From the NCBI RefSeq assembly GCF_000330505.1, contig NW_004440199.1, positions 80,819 to 144,818 on the forward strand: 64,000 bases of DNA, given 5' to 3'. The notes beneath the pieces were generated by a model. It ran no database searches, was not told the DNA's origin, and saw only the letters and a list, made by a program, of their open reading frames with translations. Positions within the stretch are counted from its first letter, which is position 1, and every line of letters starts with the position of its first letter. Shown in pieces: positions 29,131-41,200 of the stretch. The translations under genes and the position numbers were made by a program. Origin of the DNA: Entamoeba invadens IP1 (lineage: Eukaryota > Evosea > Mastigamoebida > Endamoebidae).

Positions 29131-32100
29131 TTAGTCTGCATTATTTTCACTGAGTTGCTTCTTAAGTCTGTTAGTTCTATTTTCAATAAGTCCTTCGATC
29201 TTGTCTTGTTCGAATCCGCAATCCAAATGAGTGTGATTTACAACATCATCATCGACTCTGACAATCATCTTAGTTACGTGGTCGAAATTCGGTCTTGCTT
29301 CAGGCTTTTGTTTCCAACATTCATCAATCATTGTTTTATAAAGAGAAGGCATATTATCTTTTAAAGGGAGTCGTTTTCCACTCTCGACGTGGTTTTTAAT
29401 TTCAAATATAGATTTGAAATCCTTATAAGGCTCTTCTTGGTAATAGACTTCCCAAGCAGTTATAGCAAATGAATAGACATCACCTGCAAATGTATATTCA
29501 TCTGTAAAAGTCTCAGGTGCAGCATAAATAGGTGTACCAAGACCTTTGTCTTCATTATTTTTCTTCAACGTTTTCTTAGTGAATCTTGACGTCCCAAAGT
29601 CTGTGATTTTGATAGTGCAGGCGCTGTTAAAGTCAAATGAATTGACTAACATATTCTCAGGCTTTAAGTCAAGATGCATAATTCGATTCTCATGTAAAAA
29701 TTGCATACCTCGTGCAGTATCAAATAACATTCGTACCTTCAACTTGTATGGTAGAACTACATAATCCTCCTTTTCTTTACGTAAATACTCTCCCAATGAG
29801 CCAAGTACAAAGAACTGAATCACCATAGATACTTGTTGGATATATGTCACCGATCCCATGTAATTCGCAATAAACGGATTCCTCAATTTACTCATAATCT
29901 CACACTCTTGAATAACATTCTTTTTTAACTCTTTCATCTCCTCTTCATCCAAATTCTCCCATCTAAACTGTTTTACAGCGACAGGGACACTCCTGTAATA
30001 CCCAATATACACCCGACCCATTGCTCCTTCTGCTATTGGTTTTTCTGAAATATTCAATTCATCTAGATCAATATGAGTCGAACTTGCTGCATCTGTCGTG
30101 ATGGTAATGTTGTAATACGATTGTGTTAAAATGTTCTTCTTCAATTTTTCCATTTGCTTTGCATCATCATTCGTCCAATTATCAAATGTCTTGTTCTTCA
30201 GTAATTCAGCAATTGAATGGAGTGTAGTTTTGGATTTGGAGAACCACACTGTATAAGGTATCTTCATTCCTCTTATTCTTGTTGTGCAATGAATAGTCAA
30301 ATATGCAGTCATTGTCTTAACTGATGAATTTGGTCTTAAAATAAAGACTTGAGGGTCGAAGTGAAAGACGTATTTTGGGCAGTCGGGTACATGGAATATG
30401 ATCATCATCCTATTGATCAATACCTTTCAATACTTTTGTAAAAATAACAGTAACCAAAAAGACATACACATGTTAAATAGTAAATGAAAATAACAAACCA
30501 TTTGTTCCTACTTCTATTTTTAATTTCCATCCTTTCAAATCGGGTGTCGCCAATATCAGTCGCTTTTTCATCGTTTCCAAAGTCCAAAGAAGTTGGACTC
30601 AATTCATATTTAGAGAGTTTTGAAGGCTCTTTTTTAGATGAGCCATTGATATACAAGTAATATATCGGTTGCTGCTGTTTAAATGTTTCAATAGACACTT
30701 TATCTGTTTTAACAATAAGAACAATAATACCAATAAGTACGAGGATAACAACAATAAACCCTATTATAGACCCAAAGACAATGCCCAAAATCCCACTAGT
30801 AGTAATAGAGGGTTTGTAGCAGTTTCTTTTATCCGTTGGATTTGTCACATACCCTTCAGCACAATAACAAGTCAAGTTGCAATTGGTACCACCATCACAC
30901 TCTTCTGTAAATAATGGGTTGGTGTCTATTTTTCCATTTCCACACAATTCATGTTTACAATTTCCTTGCCCATCACTGAAAAACCCCAATTCAGCATTAC
31001 ATTCACAATTTTCTCTGCAGCCGTCACCACCAATTTTACACATATCTCCAATGATGTGCCCACTTGTACATTGAGAGGAAATACACAGGTGATTTTTGAG
31101 TGTTGTTCCCGGCTCACATTTACAGTATTGGTCGCAAAAGAGTGAATCAAATAAACACTTTCCATTAGAGTCTTCATTCCACGTTCCTTTGTCGTAACAT
31201 TTTCTATGACAATTGTCTCTACATGTTATTCAATTATATTTATAATCATAACATTTGTATTTATAGAATAGTTTGTATATCATTATAAAAAGTGTAAATA
31301 ATATTTATATCAAAGAACAAACCCACCATATCCATCATTACAAACACACTTCCCTTCACGAGTTGAACATGACCCATACCCCTTTTCATGGTGACAATCA
31401 TCTGGACAAACGACTGATATCTCAAGTGTGATTAAAGCTTTTTGGTCATTGGTCATGACTGCAAACGTTCGTTTCCCTTTATCACTTCCTTTAATTCTTA
31501 CAAGAAAGCCTTCATTGTCGATATCCTTATAAGCACCATACCTCTTTCCATCCCAAGCTTGAACACAAGTAGTTCGTATAGCACCGTTTTCGTCTTTTTC
31601 TTGTATGTATTCTTGTAAATAACATATTCTATTCTGTTTTCTTGCGTCTAGAAGGACAGTGTAATTCCCATTGAATTCTATTTCAAAAACTGCCAACTCC
31701 ATATAAGTCTGTGGAATACACGCGGGCGCGCCAGTGATAGCAACATCAGCAAAGTCGATATCCCAACTGATTTTCTTATCGAGATCAACGGCGAGTGGAG
31801 TTATATCACTTTGGTTGAACTCCCTCAGAACTCTTCCAAGTCGTCCTTCTTGTTCTGCAATTTCCAAATAGAAGTCTGCAAATGCGTAGTCTTTTGTCCT
31901 TAGAAAGATATAATAATATTTTAAATCGGTAATATTGTCTCGTAATATATTGGGGATTTGGTGTCTGTAGTACTTCTTTTCTTCCGGCATGACGGTGTAC
32001 CCATAGCAATTCTTTCTTTGTCCTCTTTGGGATTCTGTTACTGCAGATGTTAACTCGTAGTCTGTGTTGTTTTCTTTTGTGATAACAATTAAGAAGTGGT

Positions 32101-32515
32101 CTGTAGTGATAGAGTCTGCTCTTAACTTAAACCATTGCCCCAAATTGTATTTCTTCTCCTTTGAACAGAACCCATAATCAACATAACTATATTGGTCAAT
32201 TCGAACTTTGATGGGTTGATTCAAATAAACTTCCGTTAGATACTCTTCTGGTGGTAACCAAGAGCCATCAGCTTTAATTATTTTGTTTGTGCTTAATATA
32301 CAATCAGTACCATTGGTAATGTACACATCTGATGTATCAAGATACGGATTGTTAAATCGACAATAATTACAAGAACGGTCATTGTCATACTCAGTCTTAC
32401 ATTCTCCAGTACATGTGTACTGGGTAATACAGCCATCTGGACATCCCGGAGAACACTGGAATGAATACACTAAAGTGAACAACATAAGTAAGAACGTGCA
32501 AACAATATAACACAT
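29131..32515 (-). CDS. receptor-like transmembrane kinase (three exons, 1063 aa)
   Basis: Entamoeba TMK-type protein. Exons are 31323-32515, 30499-31218 and 29131-30409. Introns 31219-31322 (104 nt) and 30410-30498 (89 nt) both start GTTTGT and end TAG, and both are phase 2. A signal peptide (residues 1-18) leads an ectodomain of about 520 residues, rich in CxxC and EGF/tenascin-like modules at both ends. One membrane span follows (about 538-567), then a linker and a TKL-like kinase domain (about 758-1020). The kinase carries EGAMGRV, VAVK (Lys784), HLDLKPEN, TDFGTS and GTPIYAAPETF. The usual HRD is HLD, which lacks the Arg that clamps the activation loop. Likely senses extracellular ligand or surface contact. 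The ligand is unknown. Confidence 0.92.
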
Positions 32516-32548
32516 CTCTTTGAACCTTGTGATTTTGAGCGATAAAAT

Positions 32549-32559
32549 CCTTTATATAG
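32549..32559 (-). promoter_or_regulatory. TATA-like box of the transmembrane kinase gene
   Basis: CTATATAAAGG on the minus strand, 34-44 nt before the ATG at 32515, at the same distance as in the 4377-4976 gene. Confidence 0.5.
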
Positions 32560-34540
32560 ACCTTTTCTATTTAAATTTTAATAAAATCAAAAGATTTTAA
32601 AAAGCTCTTTCTATTATTTTTGGGGGTTTCACATTATATTGTATTTTTTTATTTATAAACCGGCAAGCTAACTTTTTAAAAAATAACCGGGTTTACAAAT
32701 ACTTTTAAAAAATACATCGCTTCCAATTCAGCATTTAACGCTATTATAGCAAAGTGGTAGTATGATCTGTCTGTCCGTTTAATTAAGTGGCGTTTAATAG
32801 TTATGTTTAATAGAAATAACAATATAAATAAGGATGAATCATCAAGTTTTAATATGAAAGCCCACAAAAAAATTGGAGGTGGTTGTGGGATACTATATCT
32901 TTTTGGTTTGAAAGCCACATAACTTTTGTTTTTGTTTTTTTCGCACCAACCGCTTGTTCTATTAACACTTTTTTATCAAGACATTAAAAACCATTTTTAA
33001 CGCTTTATAGAACTTTTGCTTTATACGAGTCAATTGAGAACATCTTTTTCCTTTGATATTATTAAATCCAACAATTGTTAACTGAACAACTAAAAAGACA
33101 TAATATATCACCCTTTATTTTAATGTCTTCAGGAATGACAAATTTGAAAGTGTATATAAAGAAAATAAGTGTGGAATTCAAAAAATTTGGAGTAATAAAA
33201 GATTGGTTATTGGAATGAAGAATGTTCCAAAACTGCAAATCGTTCTGAATTACAGTGAAAAGTAGGATATCGCATATAGTAACTACTAGAACTGTATTTT
33301 ATTTTGGATGTTGATTTTCGTTAATTTATTTTAATTGTTTTATATAATTAAGTTTAACTATAATAATTATCAATTGTCCTTTTTAATAATAATTGTAGTA
33401 ATATTAAGTTATTAATATTTGGTTAACGAAGGACCATTTCCAGTCACATTCAAAATAGTAAAAATAATTCTTAATACAAACAGAAACTATATAATTGGTT
33501 GAACAACTTAATTCAATATCAAACAAAAAGTTACAGTGTATTACCATATTGAATTAATTTGCGTTAAATACCAATTACTTCAACACCTAATTTACCCCAA
33601 AATTAATAATTGCCGACTTAAGAAATATTAATATACTAATGCACAACAAAAAAAATGTTCAATGATGTCAATATAACCGGAACAATTAAATTATGATATA
33701 TGGTATATATGCTATAATAAACTATACTATTTAACCCCCATTGTTTTTTATTCACACCAAAAGTTTTTAGAAGTTTTGAACAGAACAATTTATAGAACTT
33801 TATACAAATTGGATATCTTTTTATAAATAAAAATTGATGTTATTAAAAATCATACATTAATTTAGTCTAAAATGCCAATAAACTCATTATCCCTTGATAT
33901 TAGTGATACCCACCCGAAATTAGAATATCATTCTCTGAAATAGTAAACTTACTTGAATATTTTCTTTTTAGTGTATTGTTACAAATACTATAAAGCAAAT
34001 ATTTTATCGTTGTTTAACTCTTTATAGCTCAAAATAACTTGCGTTTGGCTCTTGTGAGGATATTGAATTTATGTCAAGCCTTACTTATTTTCAGTAATTT
34101 CAACTTTAAACCAAATTGTAGCCATTTATCTCTCTGTTATGTTTTAATCAATCAAAATGATGAAATTTTTTTGACTATGGTTTTGCTTCAAGTCTTGTTT
34201 AAAAAATAAAAAAAAACTTGTTATGGCTTTCTATTTGGTTCAAAATAAATTATTTCAGTTAATAAAATATAATAAAACTAAAAATTAAATCTGTCTGTTT
34301 GTCCACTTTATATTATTAAATATAATTTTTTTTGCTATTATTTCATTTAAATATAAATAAACAATTTTTTTGTCAAACAATCACAGTTTTTCAGATTTAA
34401 ATTGTTTAAATTGGTTAAAAACTGTAAAATATTGTTCGTTTATGTAAGAAAAATAATAATAAAAAGCCACAAAACGGGAAACGCCATCTTAAGTGTGGAC
34501 AAATAATTGTATGCATGAATGAGATATATGGTTAGAAGTA
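32560..34540. other. AT-rich intergenic DNA, 2 kb
   Basis: No gene can be supported. Very short frames with protein-like composition occur on the plus strand at 33123-33218 (31 codons) and 33872-33940 (22 codons). Neither has a donor site or domain, so they are left uncalled. Confidence 0.5.
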
Positions 34541-34620
34541 TATTATACTATATTATACTATATTATACTATAACTCAGTACTATGAAAGTATATTATAGT
34601 ATATTATAGTATATTATAGT
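34541..34620. repeat. paired 10-bp tandem repeats
   Basis: Three copies of TATTATACTA (34541-34570), a 20-bp spacer, then three copies of ATATTATAGT (34591-34620). The two units are the same apart from one C/G change and the reading register. The spacer region shares an identical 20-bp word with 19649-19668. Confidence 0.75.
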
Positions 34621-34710
34621 AATGTATAGTAATTCTTGTTTGTAATCTACTAATTGCTTAAATTCTTTGTAAAACCAACATCAAATTTCACAATCAATCA
34701 CCCCCAAACC

Positions 34711-35887
34711 TTACTGGTCCACATTGTCCTTCTTCTCATCCAAGTCAATCACCTCCCCTTCTTCTTCATCGCTTTGATCTTCCGGGTGTTGTCCAAAGCA
34801 AAACCTTTCTCCGTTTCTGAAGACAATTCCCTCGTCTTTTTCACCACACATATCGATCCCTCCACACCCGCAGAAGTCTCCGTCAATGTCATTTTCCTCT
34901 TTCTTGTCTTTCTCAAACTTCTCAAAGTTCTTCTCTTTCTTTTTCTTCTCCTCTTCTTTTGCTTTCTCAACCTTCTTCATGAGTGGTTCATAGTAGTCCG
35001 TGTAATACATTCCCTTCGCCTCTTCTATTTTCTTAATTAACTCTTCAAATCCACTTCCCGTCTTCGATGAGACACAGCAGTGGAGAATGTTCTTATAAAA
35101 CTCTTCAAGTGCATAACACAGTGATCGTTGAAGTTCGTTTGAATACGATTGGTGCGTTTCCAACGCTTCTGTGTATTTATCGTAGTCTTCCATCCACTCT
35201 TCTAATTTCGTTGCTGGCGACTAGACGTTACTATTACTGATAATATCATTGACTATAATTAAAATTATAATTTATTATTAATTTATTATTAATAAATAGT
35301 AATTAATAAATAGTAAGTATAATAATATTATAATAGTAATTATAATAATTATAATAACAAACTACATCAGTCTTTGTAAACACTACTATGAGTGGCAGTC
35401 TCGACTTATATAAAATCGAACACGCATAAGTCATATTAGCCATGAAAGTTGTTGGGTTATTAACACAGCGCGCAGTATCGACGACATACACATATATCGT
35501 CGGGCCTTGAAATGCTAAACCCTCGCCAATGACCTGCCCCGATGCAGACCACGTAAATACCTCGATTTGGCCAGGCGTATCGATGAGGACGGGCTCAGTC
35601 TTGTCTTTCAGAACAGCAAGAAGTTGGTCGATCTTCGTCGAGTACAAATTTAATGATGTGACAATAGCTCCGTTTGGTCCAAGTTTGTATTCCTTCATCA
35701 CTTCCTTATAATTCACTGTGTCCCTAATATCAATGTCTGCAGAATATGGAGGCTCGTTACAAGCCGGATCCAAGTTGATCAAATACGAAGGAAGCTTCTC
35801 GGAAAGAGCAGAGAGGAGTGTTGTCTTCCCACTCCCGGCCATCCCTACAAATATTACATTTACATTCTTACGCGGTTCTTCAGCCAT
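34711..35887 (-). CDS. GPN1: GPN-loop GTPase 1 (two exons, 344 aa)
   Basis: GTPase needed for assembly and nuclear import of RNA polymerase II, acting with other GPN proteins. Exons are 35363-35887 and 34711-35220. The 142-nt intron 35221-35362 is GTTTGT...CTAG, phase 0. Motifs: P-loop GMAGSGKT (15-22), the diagnostic GPN loop Gly70-Pro71-Asn72, DTPG (103-106) and TKTD (171-174, guanine specificity). Exon 2 begins [16 protein letters not shown], matching the family's EWM.D(Y/F) helix. It ends with a Lys/Glu coiled segment and an acidic tail with a CGCGG patch. Only the spliced product makes a complete GPN1. Confidence 0.92.
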
Positions 35888-35995
35888 TGCCTTTTGGGGT
35901 TTCTCAGTTCGTTATTCATCAAAAAGACGAAATAAATACAAAGTAAATAATCTAATAAAATATTAGTTTCGTTTATTAATTAAAAAACGATCAAT

Positions 35996-37885
35996 TTATT
36001 CAAAAAGAGACTTTGATTTCCCCATTGCTTCGAGACTTCTCTTCTCTTTTTTGAGCGCATCTAGTTTCGATTCAAGACCCTGCACCTTCAAACCGTCAAG
36101 GTCCGTCTTTCCCTTCTTGGCCGCTGCAATTTCTTTCTTGACTGCTGCGATGTCGTCTTGAACTGCTTTCAATTTGGCCAGTCTCTCCTTTTCTTTTCTT
36201 TCTGTTTCTTCTTTCGCCATCCTCAATTTTTTTTGAGCCTTTTGGGCAATTTCCATTTGGACGTCTGTCTCGACTATCTTTTCTTTAATTCTCTCGGAGT
36301 ACAGCTCAATTTGTCTTCGGAGTTGGTTCTTTTCGTTGTCCATTCTGATATTTTCCTTTCCAACGTTTTCAACAACTCTCGCGATGTGTCCGATCGTCTG
36401 GTCTTGCGACGCTCTTATCTTTTCGACAATTCTCTCAAACTTTCTCTTCTCCTTCGCAATTTTCTTGACAATTTCTGAATACGCCTTGAACGCGTACCTT
36501 CTCTCATTCTTCCCTCTAATTCCGCTGCACCTTGCTTTCCTCTTCTCGGCAAGTCCCTCAAGTTCTATAATCTTTCTTTTGAGATAAGCCTTCTCCTTGA
36601 ACATATCGTCCTTCCACATTCTTGTTCGCTTTTCCTTTCTCTTTGTCAACATATCATTCTTCCTTTCAAACGCGTAAAGTTCCTTGACAAGTTGTTTGTA
36701 CTCCTGCATTTTCGTATCAATTTCTTTTTCCATCTTTTCTCTGAGATCGATGTTGAGTACCTTTCTCAATAACCATCGTTGGTTTCTAATGTCCTTCGCA
36801 GATGTCTGACACGCCTCTTTTCCTATCATCACTTGTTTCGCAACTTTTTTGAAAGCCTTTTCAAATCTTTCTCTTTCAATTCGTTCGATATCCGCCTCAA
36901 GTGTAGCTTTGAGTGTGGCAATTTTCTTTGTAAGTGCCTCAATTTTTTTCCCCTTAAATGTTGCTTCGTTCCTCCGCTTGTCGATCTCGCTTGTCATTTC
37001 TTTGATTTTTTCCTTGTCCGCGAATTCCTCAATCTTCTCACTTTCAAGCTCTTTCCTCAACCGTTCCACCACTTCAATCTCCTTCCTTCTCTCGACCTGA
37101 ATTTTCTCAATCTTTTTCGAGATCTTTCGCTTCAGATCTTGAAACTCCTTTCGTTTTGTACGAGCTTCTTGCCCTTCATAATTAGCCACTTCCCACATTT
37201 TTTCGTGGAGTTCCTCCATCTTTTGCGTGTTTTGATTTTTTGCCTCCATGACTTTGTGATACAATTGAATCATCGCTTTTGTTTCATTCTTTTCGGGTTT
37301 CGTTTTGGTTTCAATGATTTTTAAAACCTCCTCCATCTCTTTTGCGTCGTTCCGGCACTTCTCATCTTTTTTCAAGAGATTTTCAAGGCTCTTTTTTTGA
37401 TTATTCAGATCATCGACTTTCCCTCCATATCTCGCCGAGATTGCTTTGAGTCGTTTCTCCAAGTATTTCACATACTCTTTTTGTGTGATAAGTTTTATTT
37501 TGTAGATCCCCGATTTTTGAGACAATTTGGCTGCTTTGAGTTTTTCCATCGAAATCTTTTCTTGTGATTGTTTGATACGTTTTGTCAAAAAATGTTGCGT
37601 TTTTATATCAGCCGAAAGTTTTCGTTGAATCATTTGCGTCATCGCAGACGCCTCTATTTGAATCTGAGAGGTTTTGTTATTCAAAATGTTTTTCGATGTT
37701 CGTAGACGATTTTCAAGATCAACGACTTTTTGAGATGCGTCCCGAATGCGCTGCTCTAAATGGAGTACATGTGATTGATACTCGTCGCTCATACTTTCAA
37801 TTTCCTCTTGAAGAGCCAGCGTCATGTTTGTAGTATCACTTTGAACTGCTAGAACTACACATAACAAAATTACTGCGTGGTTCAT
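35996..37885 (-). CDS. secreted or luminal coiled-coil protein (629 aa)
   Basis: A signal peptide (residues 1-16, AVILLCVVLAVQS) is followed by about 600 residues of nearly unbroken Lys/Glu-rich heptad sequence. Only four cysteines are visible (in KDEKCRNDAKE, GKEACQT, KARCSGIRG and the leader). There is no transmembrane span or GPI-like tail. A long rod-shaped homo-oligomer is expected. Role unknown. A structural part of a secreted matrix or of the secretory-pathway lumen is possible. Coiled-coil similarity to myosin or SMC proteins would be compositional. It is 108 bp downstream of the GPN1 start (divergent promoter side). Confidence 0.75.
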   Translation of the reverse strand: MNHAVILLCVVLAVQSDTTNMTLALQEEIESMSDEYQSHVLHLEQRIRDASQKVVDLENRLRTSKNILNNKTSQIQIEASAMTQMIQRKLSADIKTQHFLTKRIKQSQEKISMEKLKAAKLSQKSGIYKIKLITQKEYVKYLEKRLKAISARYGGKVDDLNNQKKSLENLLKKDEKCRNDAKEMEEVLKIIETKTKPEKNETKAMIQLYHKVMEAKNQNTQKMEELHEKMWEVANYEGQEARTKRKEFQDLKRKISKKIEKIQVERRKEIEVVERLRKELESEKIEEFADKEKIKEMTSEIDKRRNEATFKGKKIEALTKKIATLKATLEADIERIERERFEKAFKKVAKQVMIGKEACQTSAKDIRNQRWLLRKVLNIDLREKMEKEIDTKMQEYKQLVKELYAFERKNDMLTKRKEKRTRMWKDDMFKEKAYLKRKIIELEGLAEKRKARCSGIRGKNERRYAFKAYSEIVKKIAKEKRKFERIVEKIRASQDQTIGHIARVVENVGKENIRMDNEKNQLRRQIELYSERIKEKIVETDVQMEIAQKAQKKLRMAKEETERKEKERLAKLKAVQDDIAAVKKEIAAAKKGKTDLDGLKVQGLESKLDALKKEKRSLEAMGKSKSLFE

Positions 37886-38284
37886 GTTTATTATAAAATT
37901 ATGATTTTTAAGTTCTTTTTTTATCTTAAATAATATATACTTCTCTTGATTTCTTCAAAACTAGTATGTTACTATATTAAATCAGTTTTTTATATTATTT
38001 TAAGTTTTGTTTTGTACAATAAAATACTATACTATTTTATTATATACAATATACTTAACTATATAATTGTTTTTTTTTTGTATGGCATATTTATTATTCT
38101 ATTTTAGAATTATATGAGAATTTTTGTTTTTTATAGTATGATTTTAATTTACTTTCGTCATATTATTTTATAATAAAATTATTAATATAAAACTTGTGCA
38201 TAAATAAAAAAAGTAGTGAATTGATTTATCAAATAAACGATTATCAAAAACTCAAATCTCAATCAGATTGAGATTTTGAAAGAA
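37886..38284. other. AT-rich intergenic DNA
   Basis: Nothing recognised between the coiled-coil gene start and the end of the VPS13-like gene. Confidence 0.5.
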
Positions 38285-41200
38285 TTAGCCGAACAGAATC
38301 GTCTCGATTTTAATTCCCTCTTTTTGAATCATTTCCTTTACGTCATTAATTCTACTTTTTGAGAATCCCTCAGCAATGTATTGACTTTTATCCCCAAGAG
38401 TCAAACAAATCCCGACTTTTTCGTATTTTATTGATTGAATTGCACTTCCATTGACACTCCACCTTATAAAAACTTTATTATTAGGTACTATCCTTTCGAC
38501 AAATGCAATCCCCCATGTCATTTCTTCAACAAACAAAGCTATTAAGTGCTCTCCCTTTCTATTCACAAGTCCAACGAACTCTTTAAATCCACTGATTTGC
38601 CCACAAAGACTCACCCCAAGCTCCCGATGAAGATTAAAAAGATCCACAAGCCCGCGACGGCCTGGCTTCCGGCGATCTTTCATTTGGTCAATATCAAAGT
38701 CTTCCACACACGTCTCTAAACACTTCACAACACGGATACCTAACCTCCCACTCGTCTGGATCGGAGATTCACCAGAAGATTTTAAAACATAATATGGAAG
38801 GTACTTCCCCCCTTCAAAGGTACTTGAATTGGAGATCCTGAAAATAACTGCTCCGAGGGGTAGAATGGGGGATGGGGTGTAGAGCCCCAAGAGCATTTTA
38901 AGGATGCGCCCCATCCCATACTCCTTTAAAATAGTTTCTTTATAGTTGTTTATTAGTTCCTTTATAGTAAGAGCGTTTTCGTTGACGTCGAACTTTGAGG
39001 TTGACACGTTCAAGTCGATTGCACTGACAGAACTCAGTTTTTTAAATATGGGATGGACGGGGTTGTCAACACTCTTTCCTGAGATTTTGATGTGCAGATT
39101 GACGGGATTGATACATAAGTAGTTTGCGATTAATTCGAGGGAAGGCGATTGCTCACTTTTTTTATTGACTTTTTCGAGAACTTGATATTGTCGGATGACT
39201 TTTAACACCTCATTAATACTATTTGTATCGCTTTCCACTCTCAAAGATTGCATATTAAACGTCAAGAATCTGAGATAGATCTTATAATTTCCTAACACTT
39301 TGAACCGTCCCGAAAAGTGGATCATTTTTTGAGTTGGATCTTCGGTCCAATCCAAGTGGTCTTCATCTGCACGAACAAGTGTGCACACGTCATCATAGTG
39401 AGCACTCACGTTGTCAATCTGGAAATAATCACAACATATCTCAAACTCACTTTCTTCTTTGTCGGAATAGATAGCGGTCACCCCGTACCCATTGAAAAAG
39501 AGAACTTCATCTAAATTTGCATCATACAATGACACCCCAATGACCATCATCGTACACTCCATATGATTCTTCTCTTCATTATTCTCTTCGATATTTCGCG
39601 ACATACAAATCCTCATACATATCCCCCTCTCACTGATGAATTCAACGCGAAGCGTTTTCTCCTCTTTAGTCCGCGGATCCTTCACACTGAAATTTTGGTC
39701 CGTCATCTTATACGGACACACCTCCCCTCCATTCACTACTAAAATCTTCTCCTTCCCAAGATGTTCCCACGCAATCACTTGCCCGTGCAGACTCGGCACC
39801 TCAAAACTCACTTTACACCCCTTTTGATGGAAATGGAGGGGCACGTCCAACTCGTTTTCGATCCGCATGACCGGCGCGGCACATCCTTTAATCTCCGTCA
39901 CGTAATTTCCGCTCCGTTCGGCACGGGTGTCGATTTTCAAGATCCCGTCGAAGAAGACGTCACCGGAGATTGTCTCGTCCAAATTGATCAGTCGTGGGAC
40001 GTTGTGTAAATAGACCAAAATTTGGGTATAGAAGACTTCGTGTTGGTCGTTAGGTTCCAACGCAATGCGCATCTCTTTATTTTCCTCGGTGACATATTCG
40101 AAGGTGAATTTGGTCTTGTTCTTTACTAAGAACTTTGGGCGGACAGTGACGACTTTGGTGATCCCACAAATGGGACATTCAACTTCATGTTGCGAGAAAG
40201 AAGAGTCCAAGTGAGTGTCTTCGACTGTCACGATGTAGTGATGCTTCTCGGTACGGGTCTGGATTTCAAGGTCGGTCTTTTCGAAAGAGTCGAAGTCGAG
40301 TTGTTTAGTGTGGATTTTGAAGTAGCGAGCGATTGGGAATTGGCGCTTCAGATTTGGGACGTCGATTGAGTTGATTGGGAGAGGAAGGGGCGTCAGATTG
40401 CGGACAAAGCCGGTCATAAATATTTCAAAGGAGAGAGTGTTGTCGAGAGTCGTCAACTTTCCTTTGACGGAGTCTGAAATGTCATAGACGACGTCTTGAT
40501 TAACTACGTCATTACAAATGAAGACACAAGGGTCTTTGAGTGGCTCTGGGATCTCTTCATAGAGTGCAAGATTGTCAGGTCCTTCCAATTTGAATTTGAT
40601 GATTTGTGGGAGGAGTGGGAAAGTAGTGATATCATTAGCTTTGATCTGAGCCTTTTGTTTTAAAGCATCAGCGATTAAGATGAGAGTCAAGTGATAAGGT
40701 GTGTTATTAATGAATTGGAAAGAATTAAAGATGTGAAGTGTAGTCATCATACTTTTGTTGTGTTTTGTATTGACAGCGAGAAGAGTGTAATGGTTGTTCT
40801 TCATAACAAAATGTTCTGAAAAGACACGACCTACAAATTGTCTTTGGATTCGTTCAGTGATTTCAATTGCTTTATTGTGTGAGTCGAAATACAGTGGAAT
40901 TGTTGTGAGAACGGGATGAAAACTTTTCTGTTCGAATTTGGAGAGTGAAAGAAGACATGGATTTGGATTTGTGCGACTTTTAAAAATCAAATCAAGGCGA
41001 TCGCTTGTGTGATTGAAAACATTCAACGAACTTGACATGACAATTTTCCCAAAATGGACGACAAATAAGAGACTCCCGCAGTACCGTTCTCCTCGCATTA
41101 ATGGCGCTTCACACGTCGCAAACGCGATTTTGATCTCCGCGAAGTTCTTGACAGAAATTAGAAGTGTGTGATCCAACATAATTGTTCCACTGGCATACGC

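Noticed and set aside
30926..31177. 83-codon minus-strand frame over the transmembrane kinase
   Set aside because: Wrong frame. The spliced exon 2 frame explains this segment.
36158..37324. Phe/Leu-rich plus-strand frames
   Set aside because: Antisense shadows of the Lys/Glu-rich coiled-coil gene.
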